From Candidatus Puniceispirillum sp. (GTDB lineage Bacteria > Pseudomonadota > Alphaproteobacteria > Puniceispirillales > Puniceispirillaceae): a stretch of 23,159 nucleotides of DNA. The translations under genes and the position numbers were made by a program. Below the pieces are notes generated by a model. It did not search any database. It saw nothing but the letters and a program-made list of their open reading frames with translations, and was not told the origin of the DNA. The stretch covers positions 1-23,159 of the forward strand of contig JADHLR010000008.1 in NCBI GenBank assembly GCA_016780525.1, read 5' to 3'. Below, piece by piece: positions 1-7,920 of this stretch (position 1 is its first letter; each line of letters starts with the position of its first letter).

Positions 1-1
1 T

Positions 2-562
2 GATGGGTTGATAGGGTTTGGCAATGCCAAAGGTCGGGTGGTGCTTGTCGATACGAGTGACTGGTCGCTGGTGCGCGATTTTAACGCGGCGAATGGCCCG
101 ATATGGAGCCTTGTCATTATGCCCGGTGCCGAATATATCATCGTCGCCGGCCTTGACGATTTTATCACACGCTGGCCGATTCTTGAATTTCCACCTGAAT
201 TTCTGGAAAAGCCCGGGCCAGCACGCCGTTTTCACCCGACCAAGGCTATCGGCAATGGAGAACGCCAGTTTGCCCGCAAATGCAGCGTCTGTCACACATT
301 ACAGCTGGATGGAAAGCGCCGCGCCGGCCCCACCTTATTCGGTGTATTTGGACGGCAGGCTGGCACATTAGAGGGCTATACTTATTCTGACGCGCTGCTG
401 CAATCCACTATTGTCTGGGATGCAGACAGCATTGATCGTTTGTTCAAGGATGGGCCGGATGTGGTCACGCCGGGAACAAAAATGCCCATTCAACGTATGA
501 AAAATGCGCAGGATCGACAGGATCTTGTGTCGTTCTTGCAATCTGCCACCAAAACACCATAA
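2..562 (+). CDS. WD40-repeat / c-type cytochrome fusion, C-terminal part
   Basis: The reading frame is open to the left edge, so the gene starts outside the window. The first ~60 visible residues look like the last blades of a WD40 propeller (GRVVLVDTSDWSLVRDF, then IWSLVIMPG and DDFITRWP). They are followed by a class I cytochrome c domain of about 100 residues. The haem attachment motif CSVCH is encoded at 281-295, and a TKMP motif near 482 supplies the likely axial methionine. The protein should be periplasmic and carry electrons. The propeller may bind a partner enzyme, which is inference. The next gene, a 40-residue membrane peptide, follows after 50 bp with a good ribosome-binding site and may share the transcript. 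The redox partner is not visible. The cytochrome domain is certain; the WD40 assignment is probable. Confidence 0.85.
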   Translation, partial: DGLIGFGNAKGRVVLVDTSDWSLVRDFNAANGPIWSLVIMPGAEYIIVAGLDDFITRWPILEFPPEFLEKPGPARRFHPTKAIGNGERQFARKCSVCHTLQLDGKRRAGPTLFGVFGRQAGTLEGYTYSDALLQSTIVWDADSIDRLFKDGPDVVTPGTKMPIQRMKNAQDRQDLVSFLQSATKTP

Positions 563-612
563 TAAAACAACAATCAGCCAGCATAGTTGGCTTGATGTGA
601 GGAGAAATCAAT

Positions 613-735
613 ATGAAGATGGTTCTAGTCAGCAGTGTCGTCGCCATTGCAATCGCTGTTGTGGCCTATGTCATTCTGGTCAATACCGGAATGGATACCG
701 CGTCGGTTTATTCAGGCAAGGATGTGCGCCTGTAA
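613..735 (+). CDS. Small single-pass membrane protein (40 aa)
   Basis: This short frame starts with ATG eight bases after a strong GAGGAG ribosome-binding site (599-604). That makes it a likely real gene despite its size. The product has one hydrophobic helix, roughly residues 4-23 (VLVSSVVAIAIAVVAYVILV), and a short polar tail ending in YSGKDVRL. It follows the WD40/cytochrome c gene by 50 bp on the same strand, so it may be a small accessory subunit or assembly factor of the same membrane electron-transfer system; that is inference from position. I do not recognise the family. The following 102 bp (736-837) hold nothing I can support. Confidence 0.6.
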   Translation: MKMVLVSSVVAIAIAVVAYVILVNTGMDTASVYSGKDVRL

Positions 736-837
736 AGCCTTCGCCTCGATTGAACTGGCGGCGTAGGGTTCATGGCTTTTGATGCCGGTAACAGCGCCAC
801 CACAGCCGATGAAACACAGTAGACAAATGAGCACAAC

Positions 838-1626
838 ATGCTGGAAACGCGGAATAGCCGCTGGTGCAGCGCACCGGTTACCCGGCTGTCTACCCGGCCG
901 ATTGCCCGACTGATCGCATGGCTGACTATATGGCTGGCGATTGCTGGCATCTTTGCACCGGTGACGCATGCCAATCATGGCCCGGCAAGCTGGGCTGCAT
1001 CCCATCAGTCAGTGGTGGTTGTCAATCCAACATGGCCGGGATATAGCAGCCCCGGTTTCGGCGCACCTGCCGGTACGGCACCAGCCGGAAGCGGTGTCTA
1101 TTATGCCGACCATCAGGCTGAAACGGGATATGTTCTGACAGCCGCGCATGTTGTGCGGCGGGCGACGCATATAGAGATTGTAAACGCCGCAGGCGCGCGC
1201 GCCACGGCGGTTATTCATGCTGTTGATGATCGCCGGGATATCGCCGTGCTGGTCACCAATCTGACCGGGCCGGCGATCCAGCTGGGTAATGATAATCTGC
1301 CCATTGGCAGCCATGTATGCGCGATAGGAAACAGCTTTGGTCTGGGCAACAGCATCAGCTGTGGTGTTGTGTCGGCACGCAACAGGCAGAATATTGGTTT
1401 TAACGATATTGAGGATTTTATTCAGACTGATGCGGCGATCAATCCCGGTGGGTCTGGTGGCGCTTTAATCGACAGCGACGGGCGGCTAGTCGGTTTGATC
1501 AATGGTATTTTTACCAAAGATGCTGATATTGATGCCGGGGTGAATTTCGCCATCAGCCTGTCGCTCATCGCGGACAGTCTTGCGCAGATGCGGGAATCCG
1601 GGGTGTTGTTTACTGAGACAAAATAG
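838..1626 (+). CDS. Exported trypsin-like serine protease (HtrA-like, no PDZ)
   Basis: The 262-residue protein has a basic start and a hydrophobic segment at about residues 23-41, followed by a likely signal-peptidase site near THA-N (45/46). It should act in the periplasm or at the inner membrane. The catalytic triad is readable: His104 in TAAHVV, Asp134 in DRRDIAVL and Ser206 in NPGGSGGAL. The surrounding VCAIGNSFGLG and QTDAAINPG segments are typical of the DegP/HtrA branch of family S1. The PDZ domains of DegP are absent, since the protein ends about 55 residues after the catalytic serine. The usual GNSGGP serine motif reads GGSGGA here. The start is the first in-frame ATG after an in-frame stop at 820; no clear Shine-Dalgarno is visible. 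Its target is unknown. Confidence 0.85.
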   Translation: MLETRNSRWCSAPVTRLSTRPIARLIAWLTIWLAIAGIFAPVTHANHGPASWAASHQSVVVVNPTWPGYSSPGFGAPAGTAPAGSGVYYADHQAETGYVLTAAHVVRRATHIEIVNAAGARATAVIHAVDDRRDIAVLVTNLTGPAIQLGNDNLPIGSHVCAIGNSFGLGNSISCGVVSARNRQNIGFNDIEDFIQTDAAINPGGSGGALIDSDGRLVGLINGIFTKDADIDAGVNFAISLSLIADSLAQMRESGVLFTETK

Positions 1627-1650
1627 CCATTTGTCTTGACTAGCAAATGG
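1627..1650. promoter_or_regulatory. Inverted repeat over the putative moaA -35 region
   Basis: Perfect 7-bp arms CCATTTG (1627-1633) and CAAATGG (1644-1650) flank a 10-bp centre that contains the TTGACT -35-like hexamer. The repeat begins immediately after the protease stop codon. No T-tract follows, so it does not look like an intrinsic terminator. An operator for a regulator of the molybdenum-cofactor genes is the preferred reading, but no known operator was recognised. Confidence 0.4.
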
Positions 1651-1667
1651 TCGAAACCATCTATACT
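1636..1667 (+). promoter_or_regulatory. Candidate promoter for the moaA operon
   Basis: TTGACT (1636-1641) and TATACT (1662-1667) resemble sigma-70 hexamers. The 20-bp spacer is longer than the usual 16-18, so either the promoter needs an activator or the pairing is wrong. It sits in the only sizeable gap (101 bp) ahead of moaA. Transcription would start near 1674. Confidence 0.35.
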
Positions 1668-1674
1668 ATAACGG

Positions 1675-1697
1675 GCTTCGCCAGTGAATGGCGATGC
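1675..1697 (+). promoter_or_regulatory. Stem-loop at the predicted 5' end of the moaA transcript
   Basis: TCGCCA (1678-1683) pairs with TGGCGA (1689-1694) around a five-base loop. After one T/T mismatch, two further G-C pairs extend the stem to 1675-1697. Given the proposed -10, the transcript would begin almost exactly at the hairpin. It is too small to be a molybdenum-cofactor riboswitch. A stability or protein-binding element is possible. Confidence 0.3.
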
Positions 1698-1727
1698 TTA
1701 TGACATGTAACGGAAAGCGGTATTGTA

Positions 1728-2744
1728 ATGGCCACGCAAGCGGCGCCACGGGCGCTCATTGATCCCTTTGGCAGAACGGTTGATTATATCCGGGTATCGG
1801 TGACGGATCGCTGTGATTTTCGCTGTGTATATTGCATGGCAGAAGAAATGACCTTCCTGCCAAAATCTGAACTGCTGTCGCTTGAGGAGCTGGAACAGGT
1901 GTGCCGTAAATTTATGGCGATGGGAACGCGCAAAATTCGCCTGACCGGGGGCGAGCCTTTGGTGCGGCGCAATATCATGCAATTGATCCGCAATCTTGGT
2001 GCCGAGGTCAAATCGGGCAATCTTGACGAGCTGACAATCACCACAAATGGCAGCCAATTGCATAAAATGGCCGATGAGCTGGTTGATGCGGGTGTTAAGC
2101 GCCTCAATATTTCGATAGACACACTTGACCCGGACAGGTTCCGCAGCATTACCCGTTGGGGTGATCTGGATAATGTTCTGGCCGGGTTGGAAGCTGCTAA
2201 AAAGGCCGGGCTGGCGATCAAGCTGAATGCGGTGGCGCTGAAGGGCGTGAATGAACATGACCTTGCCGATATGGTCGGTTGGGCCGGCGCGCAGGGTTTT
2301 GATATGACGATTATCGAAGTCATGCCAATGGGTGATATTGGTAATGAAAACCGGGTGGATCAATATTTGCCGCTTTCGCAGGTGCGCGCGGATTTGTCCA
2401 AACGCTTTACTTTGATTGACAGCGACTATCAAACCCCCGGGCCGGCGCGTTATGTAACGGTTGCTGAAACCGGCAATCGGCTTGGTTTTATCACACCGCT
2501 TACGCATAATTTCTGCGAGTCCTGCAACCGCGTGCGGGTCACCTGTACAGGCCAGCTCTATATGTGTCTTGGCCAGGACGATAATGCCGATTTGTCATCG
2601 GCGTTGCGCAATGGTGGCGAGGCCGGGCTTGAAGAGGCGATTGTCGAAGCTATCGGACGCAAGCCCAAGGGCCATGATTTTGTGATCAGCCGACGCGCGC
2701 CTGCGGCGTCGGTAAGCCGTCACATGAATGTTACTGGCGGCTGA
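1728..2744 (+). CDS. moaA: GTP 3',8-cyclase MoaA (molybdenum cofactor step 1)
   Basis: This radical-SAM enzyme converts GTP to 3',8-cyclo-GTP, which MoaC turns into cPMP. It has 338 residues, the usual length. The N-terminal cluster motif is Cys29-x3-Cys33-x2-Cys36. The GTP-side cluster is Cys263-x2-Cys266-x13-Cys280 inside [15 protein letters not shown]. The LTGGEPLVR segment (72-80) is the SAM-binding GGEP motif. The protein ends in the Gly-Gly tail required for catalysis. The ATG at 1728 has only a weak upstream purine run, but the N-terminus ([21 protein letters not shown]) matches the family. It is the first gene of a tightly packed moaA-mobB-moeA-moaE run. The partner moaC is not in this window. 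Confidence 0.97.
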   Translation: MATQAAPRALIDPFGRTVDYIRVSVTDRCDFRCVYCMAEEMTFLPKSELLSLEELEQVCRKFMAMGTRKIRLTGGEPLVRRNIMQLIRNLGAEVKSGNLDELTITTNGSQLHKMADELVDAGVKRLNISIDTLDPDRFRSITRWGDLDNVLAGLEAAKKAGLAIKLNAVALKGVNEHDLADMVGWAGAQGFDMTIIEVMPMGDIGNENRVDQYLPLSQVRADLSKRFTLIDSDYQTPGPARYVTVAETGNRLGFITPLTHNFCESCNRVRVTCTGQLYMCLGQDDNADLSSALRNGGEAGLEEAIVEAIGRKPKGHDFVISRRAPAASVSRHMNVTGG

Positions 2745-3288
2745 TGTGACGAATTTGGGTCATTTTTCGACAGATAAACATGGTGCTGTTTTTGCCTTGG
2801 CTGGTTGGTCTGGATCAGGCAAAACAACGCTTGTTGAACAGCTGGTCGCGCATTTGGTTGGTCTTGGCTATGACATAGCCACAGTAAAACATGCGCATCA
2901 TCATTTTGACGCTGACACCCCCGGCAAAGACAGTTTCCGGCACCGACAGGCCGGATCGCGTCAGGTGCTGGTATCATCGGCACAGCGTTCAGCGCTTTTT
3001 ACCGAACATGCGGATAATGACGAACCTGATCTGCCTGATCTTTTGGGTCAGCTTGCCCCGGCAGATCTTGTTCTTGTTGAGGGGTTCAAAAAATACCCGA
3101 TTGGAAAAATTGAAATTTTCCGCCCATCTGTTGGCAAACCCCGCCTATATCCGCAGGATGATTTGGTGATGGCTGTGGCCAGCGATGCGCAATTGGATGA
3201 TTGCCCGCTGCCTGTATTTGACTTGTCTGATATTGCGGCCATTGCCAATTTCATCATTGTTCAAACCAAATTAAAGCGGGCGTGTTAA
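2728..3288 (+). CDS. mobB: Molybdopterin-guanine dinucleotide biosynthesis protein MobB
   Basis: This P-loop GTP-binding adaptor assists nucleotide attachment to molybdopterin, normally with MobA or MocA. The 186-residue product carries a Walker A motif GWSGSGKT (26-33). It also has the family-typical [20 protein letters not shown] block (53-72) and the VEGFK motif (117-121). The start at 2728 overlaps the moaA stop by 17 bases, implying translational coupling. Starts at GTG 2746 or TTG 2755 are also possible, because conserved sequence begins near residue 19. No mobA or mocA lies nearby. A MobB-type partner is consistent with the dinucleotide form of cofactor used by many bacterial molybdoenzymes. 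Confidence 0.93.
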   Translation: MLLAADVTNLGHFSTDKHGAVFALAGWSGSGKTTLVEQLVAHLVGLGYDIATVKHAHHHFDADTPGKDSFRHRQAGSRQVLVSSAQRSALFTEHADNDEPDLPDLLGQLAPADLVLVEGFKKYPIGKIEIFRPSVGKPRLYPQDDLVMAVASDAQLDDCPLPVFDLSDIAAIANFIIVQTKLKRAC

Positions 3289-3292
3289 ACCC

Positions 3293-4537
3293 ATGACCGC
3301 GGCGTCAGCACCGCCAGTCGGCGCGATTCCGCTAGAGACCGCACGCCAATTGCTGGCCGCGCGGATGACACCTGTCACCGCGGCGATGACGCAACCGGCA
3401 GAGGCCAGCCTTGGACGGGTGGCGGCAGAGGATATTTTCAGCACGATTGATTTGCCGCGCACACATAATGCGGCTGTTGATGGCTATGGGGTATTGGCGA
3501 AAACCCTTGCCGATGCGCCGGCTACGGCATTTAACATTGTTGGGGTGGCACGGGCTGGTCATCCTTATGCGGGTGTGATTTCTGCCGGTGAGGCGATTGA
3601 GATTTACACCGGGGCGATCATGCCAAGCGGGCCAGATTGTGTCGCCATGCATGAGGATTGTCAGCGTAATGGCGATCAGGTGGTGATCAATAAATCGTTG
3701 AAACCCGGCAGCAATATGCGCCCGCCCGGTGAAAATCTGGCAAAAGGCGAGGCGGTGATCACCAAAGGCCAGCGCATAACCGCAGCGTTGATCGGGCAAA
3801 TCGCGGCGGCTGGCCATAAAGATATTGCGGTTCAGCAAGCGCTGAGCGTTGCGGTGTTGTCAACCGGTGACGAAGTCATTGAAGCTGGCAACAGGCTTGC
3901 CGATGGACAGATTTTTGATACAAATCGCCCGATGTTGCGGGCATTGCTTGCCGACCCGATGTTGGATGTATCTGACCGCGGCATTGTGCCGGACAAGCTC
4001 GAGGCGTTAACCGCCGCTTATGAAGAGGCGCTGGCGACGCATGATGTGGTGATTTCGTCTGGCGGTGCGTCAGATGGTATCGAGGATCATACACAGGCAG
4101 CGATGCAGGCGGTTGGCGCTGATTGCGCCTTTTGGCGGCTGGCAATGAAACCGGGGCGGCCAATGGCTGTTGGACAGCGCGGCCAAAAATTTATTTTTTG
4201 TCTGCCGGGCAATCCGGTAGCCGCCTTTGTCTGCACAAAATTATTGATCCTGCCACTGCTGACGGTTTTAGCTGGCGGCATTATGGTGGCACCGCTGAAA
4301 TTTTCTCTTGGCGCCGGATTTAGCCATAAAAAAGCGGCGGGACGCGCCGAATATTTGCGGGCGATTATTGCAGATGGGGCAGAGGGTCAGGAAATTCAAT
4401 TACATGGCCGTAAAGGTGCGGGGGTGATATCTTCATTGACCGGGGCTGATGGGTTGGTTGAAATACCGCTGGACAATGCCGGCGTGACACCGGGCATGCG
4501 GCTCAATTTTTTGCCCTTTGCCGATCGTTCCTTGTAG
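3293..4537 (+). CDS. moeA: Molybdopterin molybdenumtransferase MoeA
   Basis: MoeA inserts molybdate into adenylylated molybdopterin. The 414-residue length is normal. Visible family motifs are LPRTHNAAVDGYGV (54-67), the STGDE loop (190-194), DTNRPML (209-215), SSGGASDG (255-262), MKPGRP (285-290) and LPGNPVA (304-310). The last four line the molybdopterin/metal site of the MogA-like domain, and the C-terminal domain IV is complete. The ATG lies four bases after the mobB stop. Its own TAG stop forms part of the AGGAGG ribosome-binding site (4536-4541) of moaE, so the genes are very probably cotranscribed. No moaB or mogA adenylyltransferase is in the window. Confidence 0.97.
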   Translation: MTAASAPPVGAIPLETARQLLAARMTPVTAAMTQPAEASLGRVAAEDIFSTIDLPRTHNAAVDGYGVLAKTLADAPATAFNIVGVARAGHPYAGVISAGEAIEIYTGAIMPSGPDCVAMHEDCQRNGDQVVINKSLKPGSNMRPPGENLAKGEAVITKGQRITAALIGQIAAAGHKDIAVQQALSVAVLSTGDEVIEAGNRLADGQIFDTNRPMLRALLADPMLDVSDRGIVPDKLEALTAAYEEALATHDVVISSGGASDGIEDHTQAAMQAVGADCAFWRLAMKPGRPMAVGQRGQKFIFCLPGNPVAAFVCTKLLILPLLTVLAGGIMVAPLKFSLGAGFSHKKAAGRAEYLRAIIADGAEGQEIQLHGRKGAGVISSLTGADGLVEIPLDNAGVTPGMRLNFLPFADRSL

Positions 4538-4546
4538 GAGGTTTTG

Positions 4547-4993
4547 ATGAGTGTTGTCATCACCGAAGATGATTTCGATATTGCCGCCGAACATGACAAA
4601 TTGAAAGCCGCATCGGTTGGTGCGATCGTGACATTTACCGGCACCGTGCGGGATCTTGGCGGGGACGAAGCGATAGAAGCGATGACCCTCGAGCATTATC
4701 CGGGGATGACCGAGGCTGAAATTGAGGCGATCATCGACAAGGCCAAACAACGCTGGCCGCTGGACGGGGTGACGGTCATTCACCGGGTTGGGCGGCTGCA
4801 ACCGCTGGAAAATATTGTCTTTGTTGGCTGTGCCTCGGCGCATCGGCATGCGGCATTTGATGCGGCGAATTTCATCATGGATTTTTTAAAGACAAACGCC
4901 CCTTTCTGGAAAAAAGAAGACCGTGAGTCCGTTGCTGCATGGGTGGATTCACGCGAAACTGACTATGCGGCGTTGCGCCGTTGGGATGAATAA
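4547..4993 (+). CDS. moaE: Molybdopterin synthase catalytic subunit MoaE
   Basis: MoaE transfers sulfur from the MoaD thiocarboxylate to cPMP to make the dithiolene. The 148-residue product shows TGTVRD (31-36), LEHYPGM (48-54), HRVGRL (79-84), the SAHRHAAFDA block (98-107) and the catalytic KTNAPFWKKE segment (115-124) with its conserved lysines. A TTG three bases upstream is possible, but the ATG at 4547 is preferred. It has an excellent AGGAGG at 4536-4541 overlapping the moeA stop. It ends the plus-strand Mo-cofactor run; 19 bp later a minus-strand operon ends, with no obvious terminator between. The partner moaD, usually adjacent, is missing here. Confidence 0.96.
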   Translation: MSVVITEDDFDIAAEHDKLKAASVGAIVTFTGTVRDLGGDEAIEAMTLEHYPGMTEAEIEAIIDKAKQRWPLDGVTVIHRVGRLQPLENIVFVGCASAHRHAAFDAANFIMDFLKTNAPFWKKEDRESVAAWVDSRETDYAALRRWDE

Positions 4994-5012
4994 CCAAGCC
5001 AGCGATGCTTAT

Positions 5013-5699
5013 CTAGTAATGGTTGAGGTAGATTTTGGCAGCATCTGTTTTTGGTGCTGAAAAAAATGTTTTGGCGTCAGCCGTTTCCACTATTTTACCG
5101 TTTTCCATAAATATGATCTGCTCTGCCAGACGTTCTGCCTGCGCGCGGTTATGGCTGGTCATAACGATCGACGTGCCGGATTTATGCGCGTCTGTGATCT
5201 GCGTCTCGATAAAGCGAATTGACTCAAAATCAAGATGCGCTGTTGGTTCATCAAGAAACAGCAAATCTGGCTGGCTTGCCAATGCGCCGATCAAGGCAAG
5301 TTTTTGTGACTCGCCACCCGAAAGCTGGCGCGCCGGGGTGGAAAGACGCGTATCCATCTGGGCCTTTTCGAACCAGCTTTCTGTGGTGGCGTCATCAAGG
5401 CCGGGGCATAAAAATTTAAAATAGTCACGGGCTGACCGGCGTAACAGCACAGGCTTTTGAAACACCATTTTCTGTTTATCACGCACCGGCCCGGAAATCT
5501 TGCCGGTTTGCGGCGCAATCAATCCATGCAGGGCGGATAGCAATAATGTTTTGCCGGCGCCATTATGCCCCAAAACCATGGTGATTGTGCCACGGCCAAT
5601 ATGAAGCGAAATATCGTTTAACAGCGTCTGGCTATCGGCGCGAAAGCTGACATGCGTCGCCGTGACAATGCCGGTGTTGTGGCGCGCGTGATCAGACAT
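5013..5699 (-). CDS. tupC: Tungstate-type ABC transporter ATP-binding protein TupC
   Basis: This cytoplasmic ATPase of an oxyanion importer has 228 residues and a complete nucleotide-binding domain. It shows Walker A GHNGAGKT (44-51), Q-loop Gln81, signature LSGGE (126-130), Walker B LLFLDE (146-151) and switch His183 in TSHN. There is no C-terminal TOBE (molybdate-regulatory) domain, as expected for TupC rather than ModC. A longer in-frame start exists at 5747 but would run deep into tupB. The ATG at 5699 overlaps the tupB stop by 8 bases, which is typical of coupled ABC genes. Tungstate is inferred from the close match of the partner permease to TupB; molybdate is possible. Confidence 0.88.
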   Translation of the reverse strand: MSDHARHNTGIVTATHVSFRADSQTLLNDISLHIGRGTITMVLGHNGAGKTLLLSALHGLIAPQTGKISGPVRDKQKMVFQKPVLLRRSARDYFKFLCPGLDDATTESWFEKAQMDTRLSTPARQLSGGESQKLALIGALASQPDLLFLDEPTAHLDFESIRFIETQITDAHKSGTSIVMTSHNRAQAERLAEQIIFMENGKIVETADAKTFFSAPKTDAAKIYLNHY

Positions 5700-6399
5700 C
5701 CAGACCTGCCTTTTTGAAATGGGCACTGATAAACTGGCTGGCGACATTCACCAATAAGGCAATGCTGAGCAAAACAATGCCGAGTGCCATTGCAATACCT
5801 AATTCGCCTTTTGATGTTTCAAGCGCAATTGTTGTCGTCATCACCCGGCTGACATGCCGGATATTGCCGCCGACAATAATCACCGCGCCGACTTCTGAAA
5901 TAGCGCGTCCAAAACAGGCAAGTGCAATGGTGACAAGCGCAACACGGGCGTCAAAAACAAGCGTCTTGATACGCTGCCAGCGGCTGATGCCGAGCGAAAT
6001 AAACAGCCGATCATATTCACCGTTGAGCGTTTCAAAAACCTGCCGCGACAGGGCGATTGATATCGGCAGCACCAGAACGGTTTGCGCCAGAGCCATGGCA
6101 TAGGGTGTATATAAAATATTTGTCCAGCCAAGCGGGCCGGATTGCGATACCAGAATATAAATGATCAGCCCGACAACGACAGGCGGCATGCTCAACAAGG
6201 TGTTCGACAGAATAATGATCGCCTGTCTGCCGGGAAATTTCATACTGGCCAGCAACGCGCCGACGGGAAGGCCGATTGCCAGCGAACAGGCGACGGCGCT
6301 GAGGCTGATCAGCATCGACAGACGGATGATTCCCATCAGTTCCGGATCAGCAGCGAGCAGCAGGCTAAAGGCAATCTTAAATGGTGTCAGAAATTCCAT
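5692..6399 (-). CDS. tupB: Tungstate-type ABC transporter permease TupB
   Basis: This inner-membrane permease has 235 residues and several hydrophobic helices of the binding-protein-dependent transport family. Segments strongly typical of TupB are NTLLSMPPVVVGL near residues 67-79, FGRAISEVGAVIIVGGNI near 163-180 and the following TRVMTTTIALETSKGEL-like stretch (here SRVMTTTIALETSKGEL). The EVGA region holds the coupling helix contacting the ATPase. The gene overlaps tupC by 8 bases and starts 56 bp after the oxygenase gene on the same strand. The periplasmic binding protein tupA, normally the first gene of the operon, is absent on either side, so it must be encoded elsewhere or replaced. Confidence 0.9.
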   Translation of the reverse strand: MEFLTPFKIAFSLLLAADPELMGIIRLSMLISLSAVACSLAIGLPVGALLASMKFPGRQAIIILSNTLLSMPPVVVGLIIYILVSQSGPLGWTNILYTPYAMALAQTVLVLPISIALSRQVFETLNGEYDRLFISLGISRWQRIKTLVFDARVALVTIALACFGRAISEVGAVIIVGGNIRHVSRVMTTTIALETSKGELGIAMALGIVLLSIALLVNVASQFISAHFKKAGLDV

Positions 6400-6455
6400 T
6401 TACCTATCCTACAACCCGATAAATGACCGGACATCGGGCATGCATATCGGGTGAT

Positions 6456-7103
6456 TTAACGCGGGATATAATCATTTTTCCATTTCAGAACGACATTGAA
6501 TGAAATCGAAATACGGGGCGATTCAGCCATGTTGGGATGCACAAGATGATGCAGAAAGGCTGGCCATAAAAATAAATCGCCGGCGCTTGGCAAAAGCCGG
6601 TGTTCCGGGTCGACCTGTCCATCATTGCGGATGGCATTCATGTTGGCCTGTGGACGCGGGTCGAAAAAGCTGATCGATGCCGGGTTCAGATCAGATCTGA
6701 ATAAATCGGCGTCGCTTTGGTCAGGCACGCTGATGTAATAGGTGCCGGACAGCCATGAATGGGGGTGATTATGCAAATTATGATAATCGCCCTTCATATT
6801 GACATTCGCCCAGCCCTGCAAAACCCATTCAAGATCATAGCTGATACCGGCTTCGCGGGCGTAATCGAGCACCGCCCGGTCACAGCATTGCCGCAGCCAG
6901 ATAAGCGCCGGGTGATCTGTGACAAAGATATTGTCCGCCGTATAATCAACAGTCATATCATCATTCTGGACATTTTGCGCCAGCACAAAATCGGCCAGTA
7001 CCGGGTTTGCCGTCTCATTGCCGGGCAATCGTAATGACATGAATTGTGTCGGCCATAGCTGGCTGAATTGCGGCGTGCCATCATTTGACTGAGAAGGGGG
7101 CAT
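6456..7103 (-). CDS. Putative 2OG-Fe(II) oxygenase (TIGR02466-like)
   Basis: The 215-residue protein matches the small 2-oxoglutarate/iron oxygenase family often annotated TIGR02466. A WANVNMKGDYHNLHNHPHSWLSG segment (98-120) supplies a His cluster for iron. The distal FLHHLVHPN (183-191) contributes a His, and Arg197 in PRISISFN is the likely 2OG-binding arginine. The start is the ATG at 7103, six bases after GGAG; an in-frame TTG lies at 7115. No signal peptide is seen, so it should be cytoplasmic. Substrates of this family are mostly unknown. It lies 56 bp upstream of tupB and 76 bp downstream of the Ni/Co transporter, all in one direction, so cotranscription with metal transport genes is plausible. 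Confidence 0.8.
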   Translation of the reverse strand: MPPSQSNDGTPQFSQLWPTQFMSLRLPGNETANPVLADFVLAQNVQNDDMTVDYTADNIFVTDHPALIWLRQCCDRAVLDYAREAGISYDLEWVLQGWANVNMKGDYHNLHNHPHSWLSGTYYISVPDQSDADLFRSDLNPASISFFDPRPQANMNAIRNDGQVDPEHRLLPSAGDLFLWPAFLHHLVHPNMAESPRISISFNVVLKWKNDYIPR

Positions 7104-7179
7104 AAAAATCTCCAATGCGGGTTACTGTGCAAGCCAAAATGCGGATGCCAAAAAATTTACCAATATGCGTAACGTCATT

Positions 7180-7920
7180 TTAGACAATGCCTAATAACAG
7201 TAATTGTTCATAGCCAAGCATACCGCCACTGCCAAAGCAGGTGCAAGCAATCACCACCGATACAAGCTGATTAAACCGTGTCGCCCAGATGCCGGTGCGC
7301 GTGAATGGCAGAGATACCACCATGGTCAACAGCATCATCCCCAGCAAGCTGCCGGCGCAAAATATTGCAAGATACGCCAGTGACAGCAAAAAGGATTGTG
7401 TGGCCGTCACCGCAAGCACCATCAGGCTGCCGGTTCCGGCAGCGCCATGCATCATCCCGACACATAAAGCGCCGAATGGTTTTTTCGGATGTTTATGATG
7501 ATGTGGGATCGCTGCATGCGACGATTGATCAGGCGCCATCTTGCCGACAGCATGGTGATGCGCGTGGCTGTGCGCATGCAGATGCCGCTGGCCATCATGC
7601 TCATGCACATGAAAATGAATTTTTTCGCGATGTAACCGGTAGATCAACCGGGCGCCAAGCGCAATCACCAGCGCCGCCGCGGCCAGTTCCAGCAGCGCTT
7701 CATTTCTGGCTGACAAATGACTGCCCGACAACAGCAATAGGCCGCAAAACAACAGCAGCGTAAGCGCATGACCGGCGCTCCAATAAAATGTGCTTTGCAT
7801 GATCGTGCGGCCGCCATGATGTGCCCGCCACAGGCTTGATACAGCCGCTAGGTGATCAGCCTCCATCGCGTGGCTCATCCCCAGGAAAAACCCCAAAGTC
7901 AGCAAACCGAAAAATTCCAT
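7180..7920 (-). CDS. Nickel/cobalt transporter, UreH-like NiCoT family
   Basis: This inner-membrane secondary transporter has 246 residues. It carries the metal-selectivity signature HAMEADH (17-23) in the first helix, a variant of the HAxDADH motif of NiCoT permeases. A GHALTLLL segment follows at 50-57, and GMMHGAAGTG at 155-164. Between the two helical halves lies a very His-rich loop (102-144), probably cytosolic metal-binding. Ni versus Co cannot be decided from sequence. The cobalamin genes downstream in the window favour cobalt; no urease or hydrogenase genes are present. The start at 7920 is preferred over a GTG at 8004, because the family begins right at the first helix and GGAG lies 10 bases upstream. 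Confidence 0.85.
   Translation of the reverse strand: MEFFGLLTLGFFLGMSHAMEADHLAAVSSLWRAHHGGRTIMQSTFYWSAGHALTLLLFCGLLLLSGSHLSARNEALLELAAAALVIALGARLIYRLHREKIHFHVHEHDGQRHLHAHSHAHHHAVGKMAPDQSSHAAIPHHHKHPKKPFGALCVGMMHGAAGTGSLMVLAVTATQSFLLSLAYLAIFCAGSLLGMMLLTMVVSLPFTRTGIWATRFNQLVSVVIACTCFGSGGMLGYEQLLLLGIV

Noticed and set aside
712..829. Minus-strand frame with a lipoprotein-like start (GTG, LLCFIGCGG) ending at 712
   Set aside because: It has no ribosome-binding site, overlaps the end of the 40-residue peptide gene and has no recognisable family. It is too weak to annotate.
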